A stretch of DNA of 64,000 nucleotides from Pythium myriotylum. Taxonomy: Eukaryota > Oomycota > Peronosporomycetes > Pythiales > Pythiaceae. The stretch lies in contig JALJCQ010000030.1 of the NCBI GenBank assembly GCA_023091665.1, positions 1,800,501 to 1,864,500 on the forward strand, given 5' to 3'. The position numbers and the translations under genes were made by a program. The notes under the pieces are model-generated. The model did no database searches, was not told the DNA's origin, and saw only the letters and a program-made list of their open reading frames with translations. This document shows, one piece after another, positions 48,837 through 58,930 of the stretch; positions within the stretch are counted from its first letter, which is position 1, and each line of letters starts with the position of its first letter.

Positions 48837-50444
48837 ATGGGCGCGCTCTCCAAGCTCTCGATACCGGACGCGAGCGCCAAGACCATGGGCGTGTGGGCCG
48901 TCAGTCTGGTGCTCGCGGCCGAGATTCTGTACCACCGCGAGAAACTCAAGGAGCTCTTCACCATCACCAAGAAGCGCGTGATGTTCTGGAAGTCGATGCG
49001 CCGCCGCTTCGAGAACCAGCGGCTCGACCGCTTGAGCTCCGTGGGCGAAGGGCGGCGTTCCAACTGGATGTGGAAGAAAGCGGCTGAAACGGACGGTGGG
49101 AGCGATAGCGAAAGTGACCGAGCCTCAACGGATGGGCTCATGACGTCTCAAAAGAAACTCGTGCTCGTTATGGTTGGCTTACCTGCGCGTGGCAAGAGCT
49201 TCGTGGTCCACCGTGCCACGAGGTACATCGAGTGGTTGGGGTTCCCAACGAAAATCTTCAATGTGGGCAATTACCGCCGCCAGATTGGACGGGCAGGCGA
49301 AGACGCCACCTTCTTCTCAGCCAACAACGAAGACGCGACCAAGCTTCGCGAAGAGATGGCGATGAGCGTCCTAGACGATCTACTTGAGTGGCTTGAAGGT
49401 GATGGCCACGTTGCTGTTTTCGATGCAACAAACACAACGAAAATCCGGCGACAGCACATTCTTGATCGTGTCGCAGACCACAGGAACGTGCGCGTGATGT
49501 TTGTCGAAAGCATTTGTGACAATGAGGAGTTGCTGAACGCTAACTATCGGCGTAAGTGTTCCAACGACGATTACAGCACAAAAGACCCCGAAAAAGCGCT
49601 ATCGGATTTCATTCAGCGCGTGCGCGAGTACGAGAAGGTCTACCAAACAGTCGAAGACACGGAAGACAACGGGAACGTATGCTATGTCAAGGTTTACAAC
49701 GCCGGAGAGAAGATCCAAGCTCGATTTTGTCAAGGTTTCTTACAGAGCCACATTGTGTCTTTGCTGCAGAACATCCACCTGTTCCCGCGAAGGATCTGGC
49801 TCGTGCGACCTGGACCTAGTATCACGAGCTGTCGCGGGATCCTCGGCCTCGACACCGATCTTTCTCCTGAAGGCCATCGCGTCGGTATGGCGATAGCGAA
49901 CTTCATTGAGCGTCAAGAGTTCACGCGACCATTCGAGCTTTGGACGAGCGCAATGAAACGATCGCGCCAAACCGCTAGCTACGTCTCAACAACACACCTG
50001 AAGCGTTTTGTGACCACGACCCTGCTCAATGAGTTGGGCGGTGGTGACTTCGAGGGCCTGACCCACAGCGAGATCAGGCAACTCTACCCCAAGCATGCTC
50101 ATGCGCGTGAACAGGATAAGCTCCATTATCGGTACCCTGGGGTCGGTGGTGAGAGTTATGTGGACGTCATCAGCCGACTCCGCTCCTTGATCATCGAGTT
50201 CGAGCGTAAGAAGCGCGATGTTTTGGTCATCTGCAACGAGTCCATTCTTCGCTGCTTGCTTGGATACTTTGTGGGTATCCATGCGGAAAAGGTCCCTTAC
50301 TTGGACTCGTACGAGAACACTGTGATTGAGCTCAGTCCTCACCGTGATGGCTGCGATATGAAGCTCATCCCGCTTGATCTTGACGCCGTGTCGGTCGATG
50401 AGATTCAACCACACGCCAAGCTCGCGCGATCAATGTCCACCTAA
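48837..50444 (+). CDS. PFKFB: 6-phosphofructo-2-kinase with degenerate fructose-2,6-bisphosphatase domain
   Basis: A single exon of 535 residues. The kinase half makes fructose 2,6-bisphosphate, the regulator of glycolysis: Walker A GLPARGKSF near residue 113, FNVGNYRR, FFSANNEDA, VAVFDATNTTK and RRKCSNDDY are all typical. The second half keeps the phosphoglycerate-mutase-like fold but not its active site. The RHGES motif that carries the phospho-accepting histidine reads RPGPS (Pro at residue 325, codon 49809), and the second histidine in CHQ reads CNE (Asn at residue 467, codon 50235). The acid in NEL is kept. The protein is therefore predicted to be a kinase only. The N-terminus has a hydrophobic stretch (MGVWAVSLVLAAEILY) that could anchor it to a membrane. 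Confidence 0.93.
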   Translation: MGALSKLSIPDASAKTMGVWAVSLVLAAEILYHREKLKELFTITKKRVMFWKSMRRRFENQRLDRLSSVGEGRRSNWMWKKAAETDGGSDSESDRASTDGLMTSQKKLVLVMVGLPARGKSFVVHRATRYIEWLGFPTKIFNVGNYRRQIGRAGEDATFFSANNEDATKLREEMAMSVLDDLLEWLEGDGHVAVFDATNTTKIRRQHILDRVADHRNVRVMFVESICDNEELLNANYRRKCSNDDYSTKDPEKALSDFIQRVREYEKVYQTVEDTEDNGNVCYVKVYNAGEKIQARFCQGFLQSHIVSLLQNIHLFPRRIWLVRPGPSITSCRGILGLDTDLSPEGHRVGMAIANFIERQEFTRPFELWTSAMKRSRQTASYVSTTHLKRFVTTTLLNELGGGDFEGLTHSEIRQLYPKHAHAREQDKLHYRYPGVGGESYVDVISRLRSLIIEFERKKRDVLVICNESILRCLLGYFVGIHAEKVPYLDSYENTVIELSPHRDGCDMKLIPLDLDAVSVDEIQPHAKLARSMST

Positions 50445-50594
50445 GAAAGAAATGAGTTTTTTTATACGCTTGCACACTCCCTCCCGATGTACTTATCCAT
50501 TTCAGGGTGTATTTTTGCGAGTGACTCGTAGCGCGTTGTCGCAGTCTGTGAAGCTTGTCAAACTTCGAGTGTCAGGTGTACGAAGGGTGGAGTT

Positions 50595-51883
50595 ATGGAC
50601 GCAAAAGAAGAGAAGATCCGAGTTGCTGTCCGCGTGCGACCAATAAACGACCCTACATCAGAGGACGCAATCTCATTGAGTCCAGACAGACAACACGTCC
50701 AGGTTTATGCAGATTCGAGGCACTCCTCTGCTGCAAACTTTCGTTGCGGAACGTATCTGCCTCCTGGCATCACTCAGGACGCCGTTTTCGATGAGATCCG
50801 CGGTCCTGAGCTTGTCGAGGCTGCTCTTGACGGCTTCCCCGTCACCATCTTTGCCTATGGTCAGACAGGGGCTGGCAAGTCATACACGATTTTCGGAAGA
50901 GAGGATTCAGCGGCGCCTTCCTCTCGCAAGTGCATTGCTAGCAAAGTTAGCGACACTGACGGCATATTGCCTCGCGCAGCAGTGCACCTTATGACGACTG
51001 TCGATCAACGTTGTGATCTCATCGAGTACACTCTGCGAGTGACCTGCGTTGAAATCTACAATGAGCAAGTCCGAGATCTTTTTGACTCGAAGAAGGAGTC
51101 GTTGCCGGTGCGCCACTCCAAGGAGCATGGGTTTTACCTCGAGAACGCGACAGTTGTTCAATGTAAAACTGCGAAAGAAATCATTCGCGTTGTCGAACTG
51201 GCTGCAACGAATCGGATCAAATCCGCACATTTGTTGAACGAGCGCTCAAACCGAAGTCATTGCCTCGTGACCATTTACATCGACTCAATGCCACGAGACG
51301 AGACCTATGGTGCGAAGAAGTACGGAAAGCTGACAATTGTGGACCTCGCAGGGAGTGAGCGCGCAAACGACACTGGAGCTGATGCATTGGGACGATCCAC
51401 GGCACGTGGGCTCTGAACAAACTCTACTGTAGCTTTCGAAGCCACACAGGCAAGCCCCTGTCACAGAGACACAGTCAGCTTCCTGGTCGATTGGATCCTG
51501 AGGAAATCGCCCTCCCGCCTGTGAGACCGGCGGTGACTCTCTTTCAGAAACGTGAACGCAATCAAGTCCCGCAGACCCAACGCCCATCGACCCCTCCGCC
51601 AGATTACGATGAGCTGTTCGGGATCGAAACCGTGCCCGTGATGGCAGACAATCCGACTGCACCCATTCTCCTTCCGCGGCGTTCGCTATCGTCTCTCCCG
51701 ACCATTCAGCACCCCGACCCGGTCGACCATATTCAGAACCTACTCCGAAATATGCTACCACCACAGCGCACTCCTGAGCGCAAATTCCCGAGTGGCACCT
51801 CAAATACTGCTCGTCACCAAGGAGCACCCCAGTTCGACGATGCTCGCGCTGAAGACCTCTTCCACCAGCTCTGCCAGTTGTAG
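50595..51883 (+). CDS. Kinesin-like protein with incomplete motor domain (possible pseudogene)
   Basis: The first 273 codons encode the front two-thirds of a kinesin motor: IRVAVRVRPIND, the P-loop GQTGAGKSYT, VEIYNEQVRDLF, switch I NERSNRSHCLVTI and switch II IVDLAGSERANDTGAD. The frame then stops at TGA 51414-51416. The next frame continues to 51883 with a short ALNKL and a TGKPLSQRHSQL stretch that faintly recalls the INKSL and YRDSKLT elements, but the LGGNSKT strand and the end of the motor are missing. A 44-nt GT-AG intron (51406-51449) would join the two frames in phase to 414 residues, still without the motor end. The tail is Pro-rich. Either the gene has lost part of its motor and is decaying, or it makes a non-motile protein. 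Confidence 0.6.
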
Positions 51884-51984
51884 CCATTTCGGTATGTCCA
51901 CTCTCGAGTCCTCCAATAACATACCGTCTTCTATTCGGATGTCTGCGGCGCGTCCACTCAAAACAACGTCACAGACCAAGAAGC

Positions 51985-53796
51985 ATGGGCACGAAGGGAG
52001 CCCACGGCGCGCGGGCCAAGGTACATGGCAAGGGGAAGGGCTTCGGCGGCCACCGTCGCGATGCCAAGCGCAGTGGCCTCTCGCAGGCGCTCAACGGTGG
52101 GCCGGCCACGGCGCCGGCAAGCAACCGACCCGGTTCCTCTTTAGCACCCAAGTCGAAGGCAGCCAAGCGCACGGCGCAGCAGCTCACTCAAAAGCGAGAG
52201 GAGCTCCGGCAGTCGAAAGTAAACCGCCATCGCCTCCAAGCTTCTAGTCTAGAAGAGCTCATGGGACATGTGGCGAAGAGCTCCAAGAGTTTCGAGCAGC
52301 ATCAGCTCCAGAAAGACCTCGCCGGCGATGACGAAAGCAAGAAGAACGAGGTGGACATTAACGACAACTCGCGGCGAGCTTACATGAAAGAACTGCGCAA
52401 GGTTGTGGACCGAGCAGACGTAATTCTCGAAGTGCTGGATGCGCGCGATCCAATGGGCTGCCGAACCATCGACATGGAGGAAGCCATTGGGAACCGAGCT
52501 GGAAAGAAGATCGTCTTGGTGTTGAACAAGATTGACCTCGTGCCGCCACACGTGCTACAACCGTGGCTCACGTACTTGCGAACGTTCTACCCGACGGTCG
52601 CGTTCAAGGCTTCGACGCAACAGCAAACGAGTAACATCAGTGCGAGCTTTGGACGTGCCGACAAGGCAACTGGCGAGATGGTCGCCGGCAGTAAGGCTGT
52701 CGGAACAGACGCATTGATGCAGTTACTCAAAAACTACTGCCGCAATAACCAAATCAAGACTGCCATCACTGTCGGAGTCATCGGGTACCCGAATGTTGGT
52801 AAGAGCAGTGTCATCAACTCACTCAAGCGCAGCAAAGCCGCGAGTGTCTCGTCAGTCGCTGGACACACGAAAGTTATGCAAGAAGTCCACATTGACAGCA
52901 AAATCAAGCTGTTGGATTGTCCCGGTATTGTCTTTGATCACTCGGACTCGAACGCGCTGCTGCTGCGAAATTGCGTCAACACAGAGACCATGGCTGACCC
53001 TGTCAGCGCCGTCCAGGTCATCCTTTCTCGATGTGAACCCGCTCAGCTTATTCAGCTCTACGGCCTGGACCCTCAAAGCAAGTTCAGTGATGTGATTGAA
53101 TTTCTGGTCCTTGTCGCTCAGACGAAGGGCAAGCTCGGAAAGGGTGGGATTCCAGATCGGCACGCTGCTGCGAGGATTATCCTCCAGGATTGGAACCGCG
53201 GCAAGATACCGTTCTTCACCCCACCACCTGACCAGAAGGTCACAATTCTTGACACGCAAATTGTCTCGTCGTACAGCGAAGAGTTTGATCTTGATACGGT
53301 GCTCAACCCAAAAAGCATTTTCATCCCAGAAGAATCAGATCCATCGGGGGGTGACGTGGATATGGTGAAGTCAGCTCCGAGTGGACCGACGTGCTCAATC
53401 GAGGTCGCGTCAGGCGCAGGAGTAGTTGCTGGTGCGGAGCAGTCTACCGCCTCGCGTATGCGCGAGATGATGAAGACACTCGATGACTCGGACGACTCTG
53501 ACTCGGATATGTTGGACGACGACATGGACGGCGATGATCTCGACTTGACAAACGCGATGTATAAGGTTCCAGACATGAGTCTGCAGCAGCTTACAGCAAA
53601 GTTTGCGAGCGATCCCCTCAACCCGCAGACGGCTCAGATGGCACGACGCAAAGCCAAGCAATGGAGAAAGCTCAAGCGGCGTGCAGCGCGCCAGCAGATT
53701 GGGCAAACAGCCGAGAACGAGCTCAACCAGCAATTGGAAAGCATCGCGTTCCGCATGACCAGCGATGCTGCAGAAGATATCGACGAGGATTTGTAG
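51985..53796 (+). CDS. Nucleolar circularly permuted GTPase (GNL3/GNL3L/Nug1 family)
   Basis: A single exon of 603 residues. The N-terminus is Lys/Arg-rich, fitting nucleolar targeting and RNA binding. The GTPase motifs come in the permuted order of the YlqF/YawG family: LDARDPMG, G4 LNKIDLVP, then G1 GYPNVGKSSVIN and G3 LLDCPGIVF. The segment GKIPFFTPPP after the G domain is typical of nucleostemin/Nug1 proteins, which act in 60S pre-ribosome maturation and export. A long acidic stretch (DSDDSDSDMLDDDMDGDD) and a basic end follow. The closely related GNL2/Nog2 is the alternative. It starts 101 bp after the kinesin remnant ends. Confidence 0.9.
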   Translation: MGTKGAHGARAKVHGKGKGFGGHRRDAKRSGLSQALNGGPATAPASNRPGSSLAPKSKAAKRTAQQLTQKREELRQSKVNRHRLQASSLEELMGHVAKSSKSFEQHQLQKDLAGDDESKKNEVDINDNSRRAYMKELRKVVDRADVILEVLDARDPMGCRTIDMEEAIGNRAGKKIVLVLNKIDLVPPHVLQPWLTYLRTFYPTVAFKASTQQQTSNISASFGRADKATGEMVAGSKAVGTDALMQLLKNYCRNNQIKTAITVGVIGYPNVGKSSVINSLKRSKAASVSSVAGHTKVMQEVHIDSKIKLLDCPGIVFDHSDSNALLLRNCVNTETMADPVSAVQVILSRCEPAQLIQLYGLDPQSKFSDVIEFLVLVAQTKGKLGKGGIPDRHAAARIILQDWNRGKIPFFTPPPDQKVTILDTQIVSSYSEEFDLDTVLNPKSIFIPEESDPSGGDVDMVKSAPSGPTCSIEVASGAGVVAGAEQSTASRMREMMKTLDDSDDSDSDMLDDDMDGDDLDLTNAMYKVPDMSLQQLTAKFASDPLNPQTAQMARRKAKQWRKLKRRAARQQIGQTAENELNQQLESIAFRMTSDAAEDIDEDL

Positions 53797-54504
53797 ATAC
53801 ACGATATGATGATCTATTTCTTTATTGTTTGTAAACCCATAGACTTCCTTCTGGTGAGTCGCAAGTTTCTCCGTCGTGGTGGTCACTACAAGCTTTTCAT
53901 CGCTCCACGGTTCCAAGCAATGACCAGCTCGCGCTTGTAAACGAACTTGTGCATGAGCGAGTGTAAAGCAGAAACCGCAGCGCGCACTCCGCGAGACGTG
54001 GGACGAGCTATGGTGGAGCTGCGAGCACAGATAGAGCCCATGCGCCAGGCGATGAGCCATCGTGAGAACGAGAAACTGCCGGTGCAATCGGCATCGGCGT
54101 GCGTCGAGGCGGCCAAACACGATTTCTCGAGCTGTCGCCGCCTCGTTGGTGTTGATGGCGAGAGGAACGTGTCTCTGTTCGGCACCATTGACAAAAGCGT
54201 CGACGCACGCTGTCCCTCCCCAGCCGTCCACTGTCCATCCTTCCAGCTCTAAGGTGCCATGTTGAAGTCCTCCTGCTGATCCTACCTTCTTTTACGACTC
54301 GTCTTGCTCTATCGCACCTCTTTCTGCGCGTCACCTGCAGTTACCACTGGTTCCACTGTAATAAAACGCCGTTCTCTGTTGGAGAGGCAGCCCTTCAATG
54401 GCCATCCGCCAGCAGCCACGAGCTGCGGCACCGCACGCCAGTCCGTCGGCGTCTCCTCATTTCCATTTACCCATCGCACCGCCCGTCTCTGACGCTGCAC
54501 CACC
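53797..54504. other. Intergenic region before the IMPDH-like gene
   Basis: 708 bp between the nucleolar GTPase and the IMPDH-like gene. Both strands carry overlapping frames of 60-110 codons (for example minus 53886-54194), but none shows a family motif and their codon patterns do not favour one frame. A small unrecognised gene cannot be excluded. The distal part must carry the IMPDH-like promoter. Confidence 0.4.
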
Positions 54505-56145
54505 ATGAGCGAGGACTTGTACGACGGGTTCAGCGCGCGACAGCTCTTCCGTGACGAGGAGAGCCACGGTCTCACCTTCGACGACATCATTGCGCTGGTA
54601 AGTAGGAGTCTTGTCGCGTCGTGGCTCAGTGTGTGGTGGTGACTAACGCCGTTGCTTGTTGCCTTGTGTCGACGAACAGCCTGGACACAGTACGTGGGCT
54701 GCGTGGACTACTGTGTCTTTCACGATTGCTGACTGGTTGTCCTTGCAGTTTACTTCGGCGTCGAGCAAGTCAACGTGGCGTCGCGTCTCACCAGGAACAT
54801 CGCTCTCAAGACGCCAATCGTGAGCTCGCCGATGGATGCAGTCACGGAAGCTGAGATGGCAATCGCCATGGCGCTTCAGGGCGGCATCGGCATCCTGCAC
54901 TGCAACACCACGATCGAGCACCAAGCCGAGATGGTGCGATCAGTCAAGACCTACGAGAACGGGTTCATTCTCGCTCCGCGCGTGCTCAGCCCGAGCAACA
55001 CGATTGCCGATCTCGACCAACTCAAAGTTTCGGGCGTCCCGATCACCGATAACGGGAAATTGAATGGAAAGCTCGTTGGGCTTGTCACGAGCCGAGACGT
55101 GGACTTCTTGGAGGACCGCTCGGTGCTGCTCTCCGAAGTCATGGTGCCACGCGAGCAACTCACAGTTGGAAACTATCCGTGCACACTCGAGCAAGCCAAC
55201 AAGACGCTCAAGGAGGCGAAGAAGGGCACACTGCCCATCGTGAACAGCGAGGGCCAGCTTGTCTCTCTCGTCACTCGCACGGATCTTGCCAAGGCGCGCG
55301 ACTACCCGAACGCGCTCCGCAGTGGCGAAACCCACCGCCTTCTCGTCGGTGCTGCTGTCGCTGTCGATGATGAGCAAGCGAAGGACCGTATTGCTGCACT
55401 CGTTGCGGCTGGCGCCGACGTGATCGTTCTGGACGCGCGACAGGGAGACTCGGTCGCGCAGATCGAACTGGTCAAGCACATCAAGGCCACGCACGCGGGC
55501 GTCGACGTCATCGGTGGCAATGTCGTTACCATGCAGCAGCTGCGGCATCTGCTGCAGGCTGGCGTCGACGCCGTGCGCGTCGGTATGGGTGTGGCGTCTG
55601 TGTCGACCTCGCAAATGGTCAAGGCTGTCGGGCGTGCGCAGCTGTCGGCTATTTACAACACGGCGCTGGTTGCGAGCGAGTTCGGCGTGCCCGTAATCGC
55701 GGACGGAGGCATCAGCTCGTCTGGCGCAGCGATCAAGGCTCTCTCGCTTGGCGCGTCGTCCGTCATGATGGGCTCGACGCTGGCTGGCACGTCCGAAGCC
55801 CCGGGCGAGTACTTTTTCCAGGACGGCATGCGCCTGAAGCAGTACTACGGCACGGGCAGCCACAAGGCGCGCAGCAACGCGCCCTCGCTCGAGCGCAGCG
55901 CGGCCGACCTCATCGCCTTCGGCGTCGCGGGCGCCGTGACGGACCAGGGCAGCGTGCACCAGTACCTCCCGTACATCCAGCAGAGCATCCGGCACGGCTT
56001 CCAGGACCTGGGCGTGATCGACATCCCACAGCTGCACGAGTGGCTCTACGCCGACAAGCTGCGCTTCGAGCGCCGCTCGCTCTGCGCGCAGAAAGAAGGC
56101 GGCATCCACGACCTCTTCTCCTACTCCAAGCAGCTTTACGCGTAG
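54505..56145 (+). CDS. IMP dehydrogenase-like protein lacking the catalytic cysteine
   Basis: Three exons give 499 residues: 54505-54597, a 10-nt microexon 54680-54689 and 54749-56145 (introns 82 and 59 nt). The fold and landmarks of IMP dehydrogenase, which makes XMP for guanine nucleotide synthesis, are all present: GLTFDDI, LPGH, LKTPIVSSPMDAVTE, ALQGGIGILH, two CBS domains (about residues 85-215), VIGGNVVT, VPVIADGGISSSG, VMMGSTLAGTSEAPGEYF and GAVTDQGSVHQYLPYI. However the catalytic loop, normally GSGSICITQ, reads GVASVSTSQ, so the essential cysteine is Ser320 (codon 55603). The mobile flap also lacks the conserved Arg-Tyr pair. It is therefore probably a non-catalytic paralogue that binds nucleotides or regulates a true IMPDH elsewhere; GMP reductase is unlikely, as that also needs the cysteine. 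Confidence 0.9.
54680..54689 (+). other. 10-nt microexon of the IMPDH-like gene
   Basis: Between an AG acceptor at 54678-54679 and a GT donor at 54690 lie ten bases encoding Pro-Gly-His plus the first base of Ile. With them the frame of exon 1 (phase 0) connects to exon 3 (phase 1) and restores the conserved LPG(Y/H) element; skipping them shifts the frame. Confidence 0.85.
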
Positions 56146-56356
56146 CCAACGTAGGACGTCATGTTGAATACGTCATTCCGCTGCGACACCGGGGTACACC
56201 TCTGCTTATTTAACCAATGAGGATGGCGTCATTGAATTTTTCAGCCAATCAGTAGACATTCTCTGATCGTAACCCTTTCGCAGCTCTGTACCCTGGCGGC
56301 TCCCATGCCTTCGGTTTTGCCATTACATCGGGCCCAGTGCCGACGCGACGAAGACG

Positions 56357-57668
56357 ATGGTGGCCTCAGCCTCTGCGAGCGCCACGCCGCCCGTCGGCGA
56401 CAGCGGAGAGGCCGCGGGCACTCGCTTCTGGTGCCACGAGTGCACGCGGCACGTGGAGACCCGCGCGGACGACAGCGGCGAGCTCTGCTGCGCGGCGTGC
56501 GGCGGCAACTTCGTCGAGGAAGTCGAGGCGGTGGGTGTCTCCGGCCCAGCGCCATCAAGCCCCGTATGCTGACGCGTCTGCTGTAGGATGACCCGCCAGA
56601 GCAGTTCCTTGCGGCCACGACGACAAGCGCGAGCGAAAGCCAGGATGACGCGGCCCTCGGTGGGCCAGGCTCTCGGCCACAAGAGGTGAGCGAGATCTAA
56701 TGGAGAGGCAGGACGCTCGGTGTTAACGCATGCACATCGGTAGTCCCTGGACGATTTCGTCTCTCACATTCACGAAGGGTTCGGTCCCGGAGAGTCAACG
56801 GAGCCGGAGCGAGTAGTGACCCCACGGACTCCCCCGTCAACGACTCAGGCCTCGGGCTTCTCGCGAGATGCCTACAATGACACGACTGATACACCACCGC
56901 GTCCAGGAAGCGAAGGCGCTGATGCTCCCTCGCCATTGACAGAGTAAGTAGACGCTGTTCGCACCGCATCGCAAATTCGCGTCTGAACTGTGTTGCGCCT
57001 TTGTAGGCTGTTGCAGCAACTTGTCAATGGCGGCACGGGTGGGGGTGGTGCTCGCACAGCACGGATCATCCGCAGCAACGGCACACCCGTTGAGTTCTAT
57101 GTCACGAGTACGGGTGATGTAGATGGAGGAGGGTTTGGTGGAGGAGGTCTTTTCGGTCTCCTTACCGGTGCTTTGAACGCGCCATTTGGAGGAGGCTTCG
57201 CTGGAAATCCTGGCGACTACGCACTTGGTCCTAACCACTTGAGCCAATTGATTAATCAGCTTATGCAGAATGATCCGAACCGAGTAAGGTGGTTTGTTTG
57301 TTCAACTTTTATGGTAAAAAATCTAACCACTGGCCCAATAACAGCATGGCGCGCCGCCAGCAGCCAAGGAAGTTGTGGAGAAGCTGCCCAGTCACAAGGT
57401 CAAGCAAGAAGAAGTTGATGCAAATGCTGAGTGCGCTGTTTGCAAAGACCTCTTTGCTGTTGACGATGATGCGCAAGACCTTCCATGCTCACATTCGTTC
57501 CATCCGGACTGCATCATGCCGTGGCTGAAGATGCATAACTCTTGTCCGGTGTGTCGCTTTGAGCTCCCCACTGATGACCAGGACTACGAAGAGCGTCGTC
57601 GCCACCAAGAACAGGACGAGCGCCACCAAGACTATCACCAACATACGGCAGCGAATGCACGGTGGTAG
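56357..57668 (+). CDS. RING-H2 E3 ubiquitin ligase (RNF115/RNF126-like)
   Basis: Five exons (56357-56530, 56587-56685, 56744-56943, 57007-57283, 57345-57668; introns 56, 58, 63, 61 nt) give 357 residues. The N-terminus has a zinc ribbon (FWCHEC then CCAACGGNFVEE) of the type that binds ubiquitin or BAG6 in RNF115/RNF126. A disordered Pro/Ser/Thr stretch and a Gly-rich stretch (GGGFGGGGLFG) follow, with LSQLINQLMQNDPNR resembling the conserved helix before the RING. The RING-H2 finger reads CAVCKDLF, LPCSHSFHPDCIMPWL and SCPVCRFELP, with all eight metal ligands. The tail is charged. It probably ubiquitinates mislocalised or trafficking proteins; substrates cannot be told. Confidence 0.92.
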
Positions 57669-57874
57669 CGAAGATTAATATTCTTCGACCACACCAATGC
57701 CGTCCTGTCCTTCATGGTTGTTCACAGCAGCACCACCACTGACAGTTTCAGATAGTTCTCTTCAATCGTAGCTTAGCACAACTCGTCCCCGTAATAGTAA
57801 AGTACAGCAAAACTGCCCAACTTGTTGTAGAGCCGCGGCTGGAGTGAGAGCCCCGAACCGTCGCAACGCCAAAC

Positions 57875-58858
57875 ATGCGCAGTGACCACGAAGCCAGCCT
57901 CCTTGATGCGATTGCTAAACAAAATGTTTTGCTGATGGCCATCAACAGCAAGAGGCCAGATTTCGCTTTCCTCCATTCCCGCGACGTGCTGCTACAACAA
58001 GCTCACTGTTGGCTAAATCTCGCGCGTATTCGACGAATGGTGCTCTCAAGAACTTGCCTTTCTCATGGTCCAGAACCAACAGCACTAAACGTAGACAGCA
58101 TTGTCGAATGCCTCTCGCATGCTCGTGAGATTTATTTTGTAGGTTGTTGGTTGTTACTGCAATCCACGAAGTCGTGACCATTTCTTTGCACTGTCTTAAG
58201 AGCACGGAGAATAGTACCACGAAGTCTTTTGTGCACGGCCAAATCCTAGTTCTTGTAGAAGAAGCCCAGTTGTCGGCTTTGCTAGCGGTGTGCACCATGA
58301 CGTGTTCTTCGTGTATAACGTGAAATTCATGTTCCGATCTCTTGCTAGGAGTCGTCCGAGGCGTTGAGAACGTTTGATGAAGCTCTTCAGCTCTGCTTCG
58401 CAACTGGAGACCACGCGACTGCATCGCACGTAGTACGAGAACCGTTTTTTTTTTTTTCACTCGAAAGCGTTGGTCTGGGTGTTTACACGTTACCCTGACA
58501 GACAAGCAAAATGCAAGCACTTCGCTTAGACCTGAATATGTGGGCCAGGTTGGATCAGCTAGCGACTGATCCCCAAGAGAACGCCAGTGAACGTGACATT
58601 TTCAAGAAATGCTTTCTTAACGTCAGAGGTCACAACGGAACACTCGATACGGATCAACTGGCTGCACTTGCTCGAGAACTTGGCGCGCAAACGCCACTCT
58701 CTACAGACGAAGTTGATGAAGTCTGGAAACAGATTTGTGCTCACACACCCTTCGTCGACAAAACGGAGAAAATCGTAAGCTTTGAGGCGTTATGGCGCTG
58801 GTGGATGGCAGAGGAAATGTATGAGTATCGCAATCAGTGTCGCCGAAATCGAGTGTAG
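57875..58858 (+). CDS. Small helical protein with EF-hand-like C-terminus
   Basis: Not a family I recognise. Four exons join in phase 0 each time: 57875-58138, 58201-58287, 58349-58432 and 58502-58858 (introns 62, 61 and 69 nt), giving 263 residues. The N-terminal part is helical and TPR-like (RDVLLQQAHCWLNLARI; SEALRTFDEALQLCFATGDHATA). The C-terminal part resembles a degenerate EF-hand pair: FKKCFLNVRGHNGTLDTDQLAALAREL, read here as a loop RGHNGTLD followed by an ELG helix, then STDEVDEVWKQI and VSFEALWRWWM. Only some calcium ligands are kept. The third intron contains a 13-T run. The start ATG is the first in frame but extra upstream exons cannot be excluded. Confidence 0.65.
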
Positions 58859-58930
58859 CGGAGAAAAAAGCAAACATGAAGTTGGATTTGCATGGTATTA
58901 ATCTGACCTAATCGGGCGTTGCCACAAATT

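Noticed and set aside
53886..54194. Minus-strand frame of about 100 codons before the IMPDH-like gene
   Set aside because: Two other frames over the same bases look equally plausible and none matches a family.
54940..56109. 389-codon minus-strand frame opposite the IMPDH-like gene
   Set aside because: Antisense shadow of a GC-rich coding exon; no recognisable motif.
54749..56145. Calling the IMPDH-like protein a GMP reductase
   Set aside because: GMP reductases also need the cysteine and lack CBS domains; this protein has CBS domains and the full IMPDH landmarks.
58445..58457. Poly-T run as a terminator
   Set aside because: It lies within an intron of a nuclear protein-coding gene, where pyrimidine runs are normal.
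57942..58520. 192-codon minus-strand frame
   Set aside because: It runs antisense through exons and introns of the gene at 57875-58858, whose splice joins are coherent.
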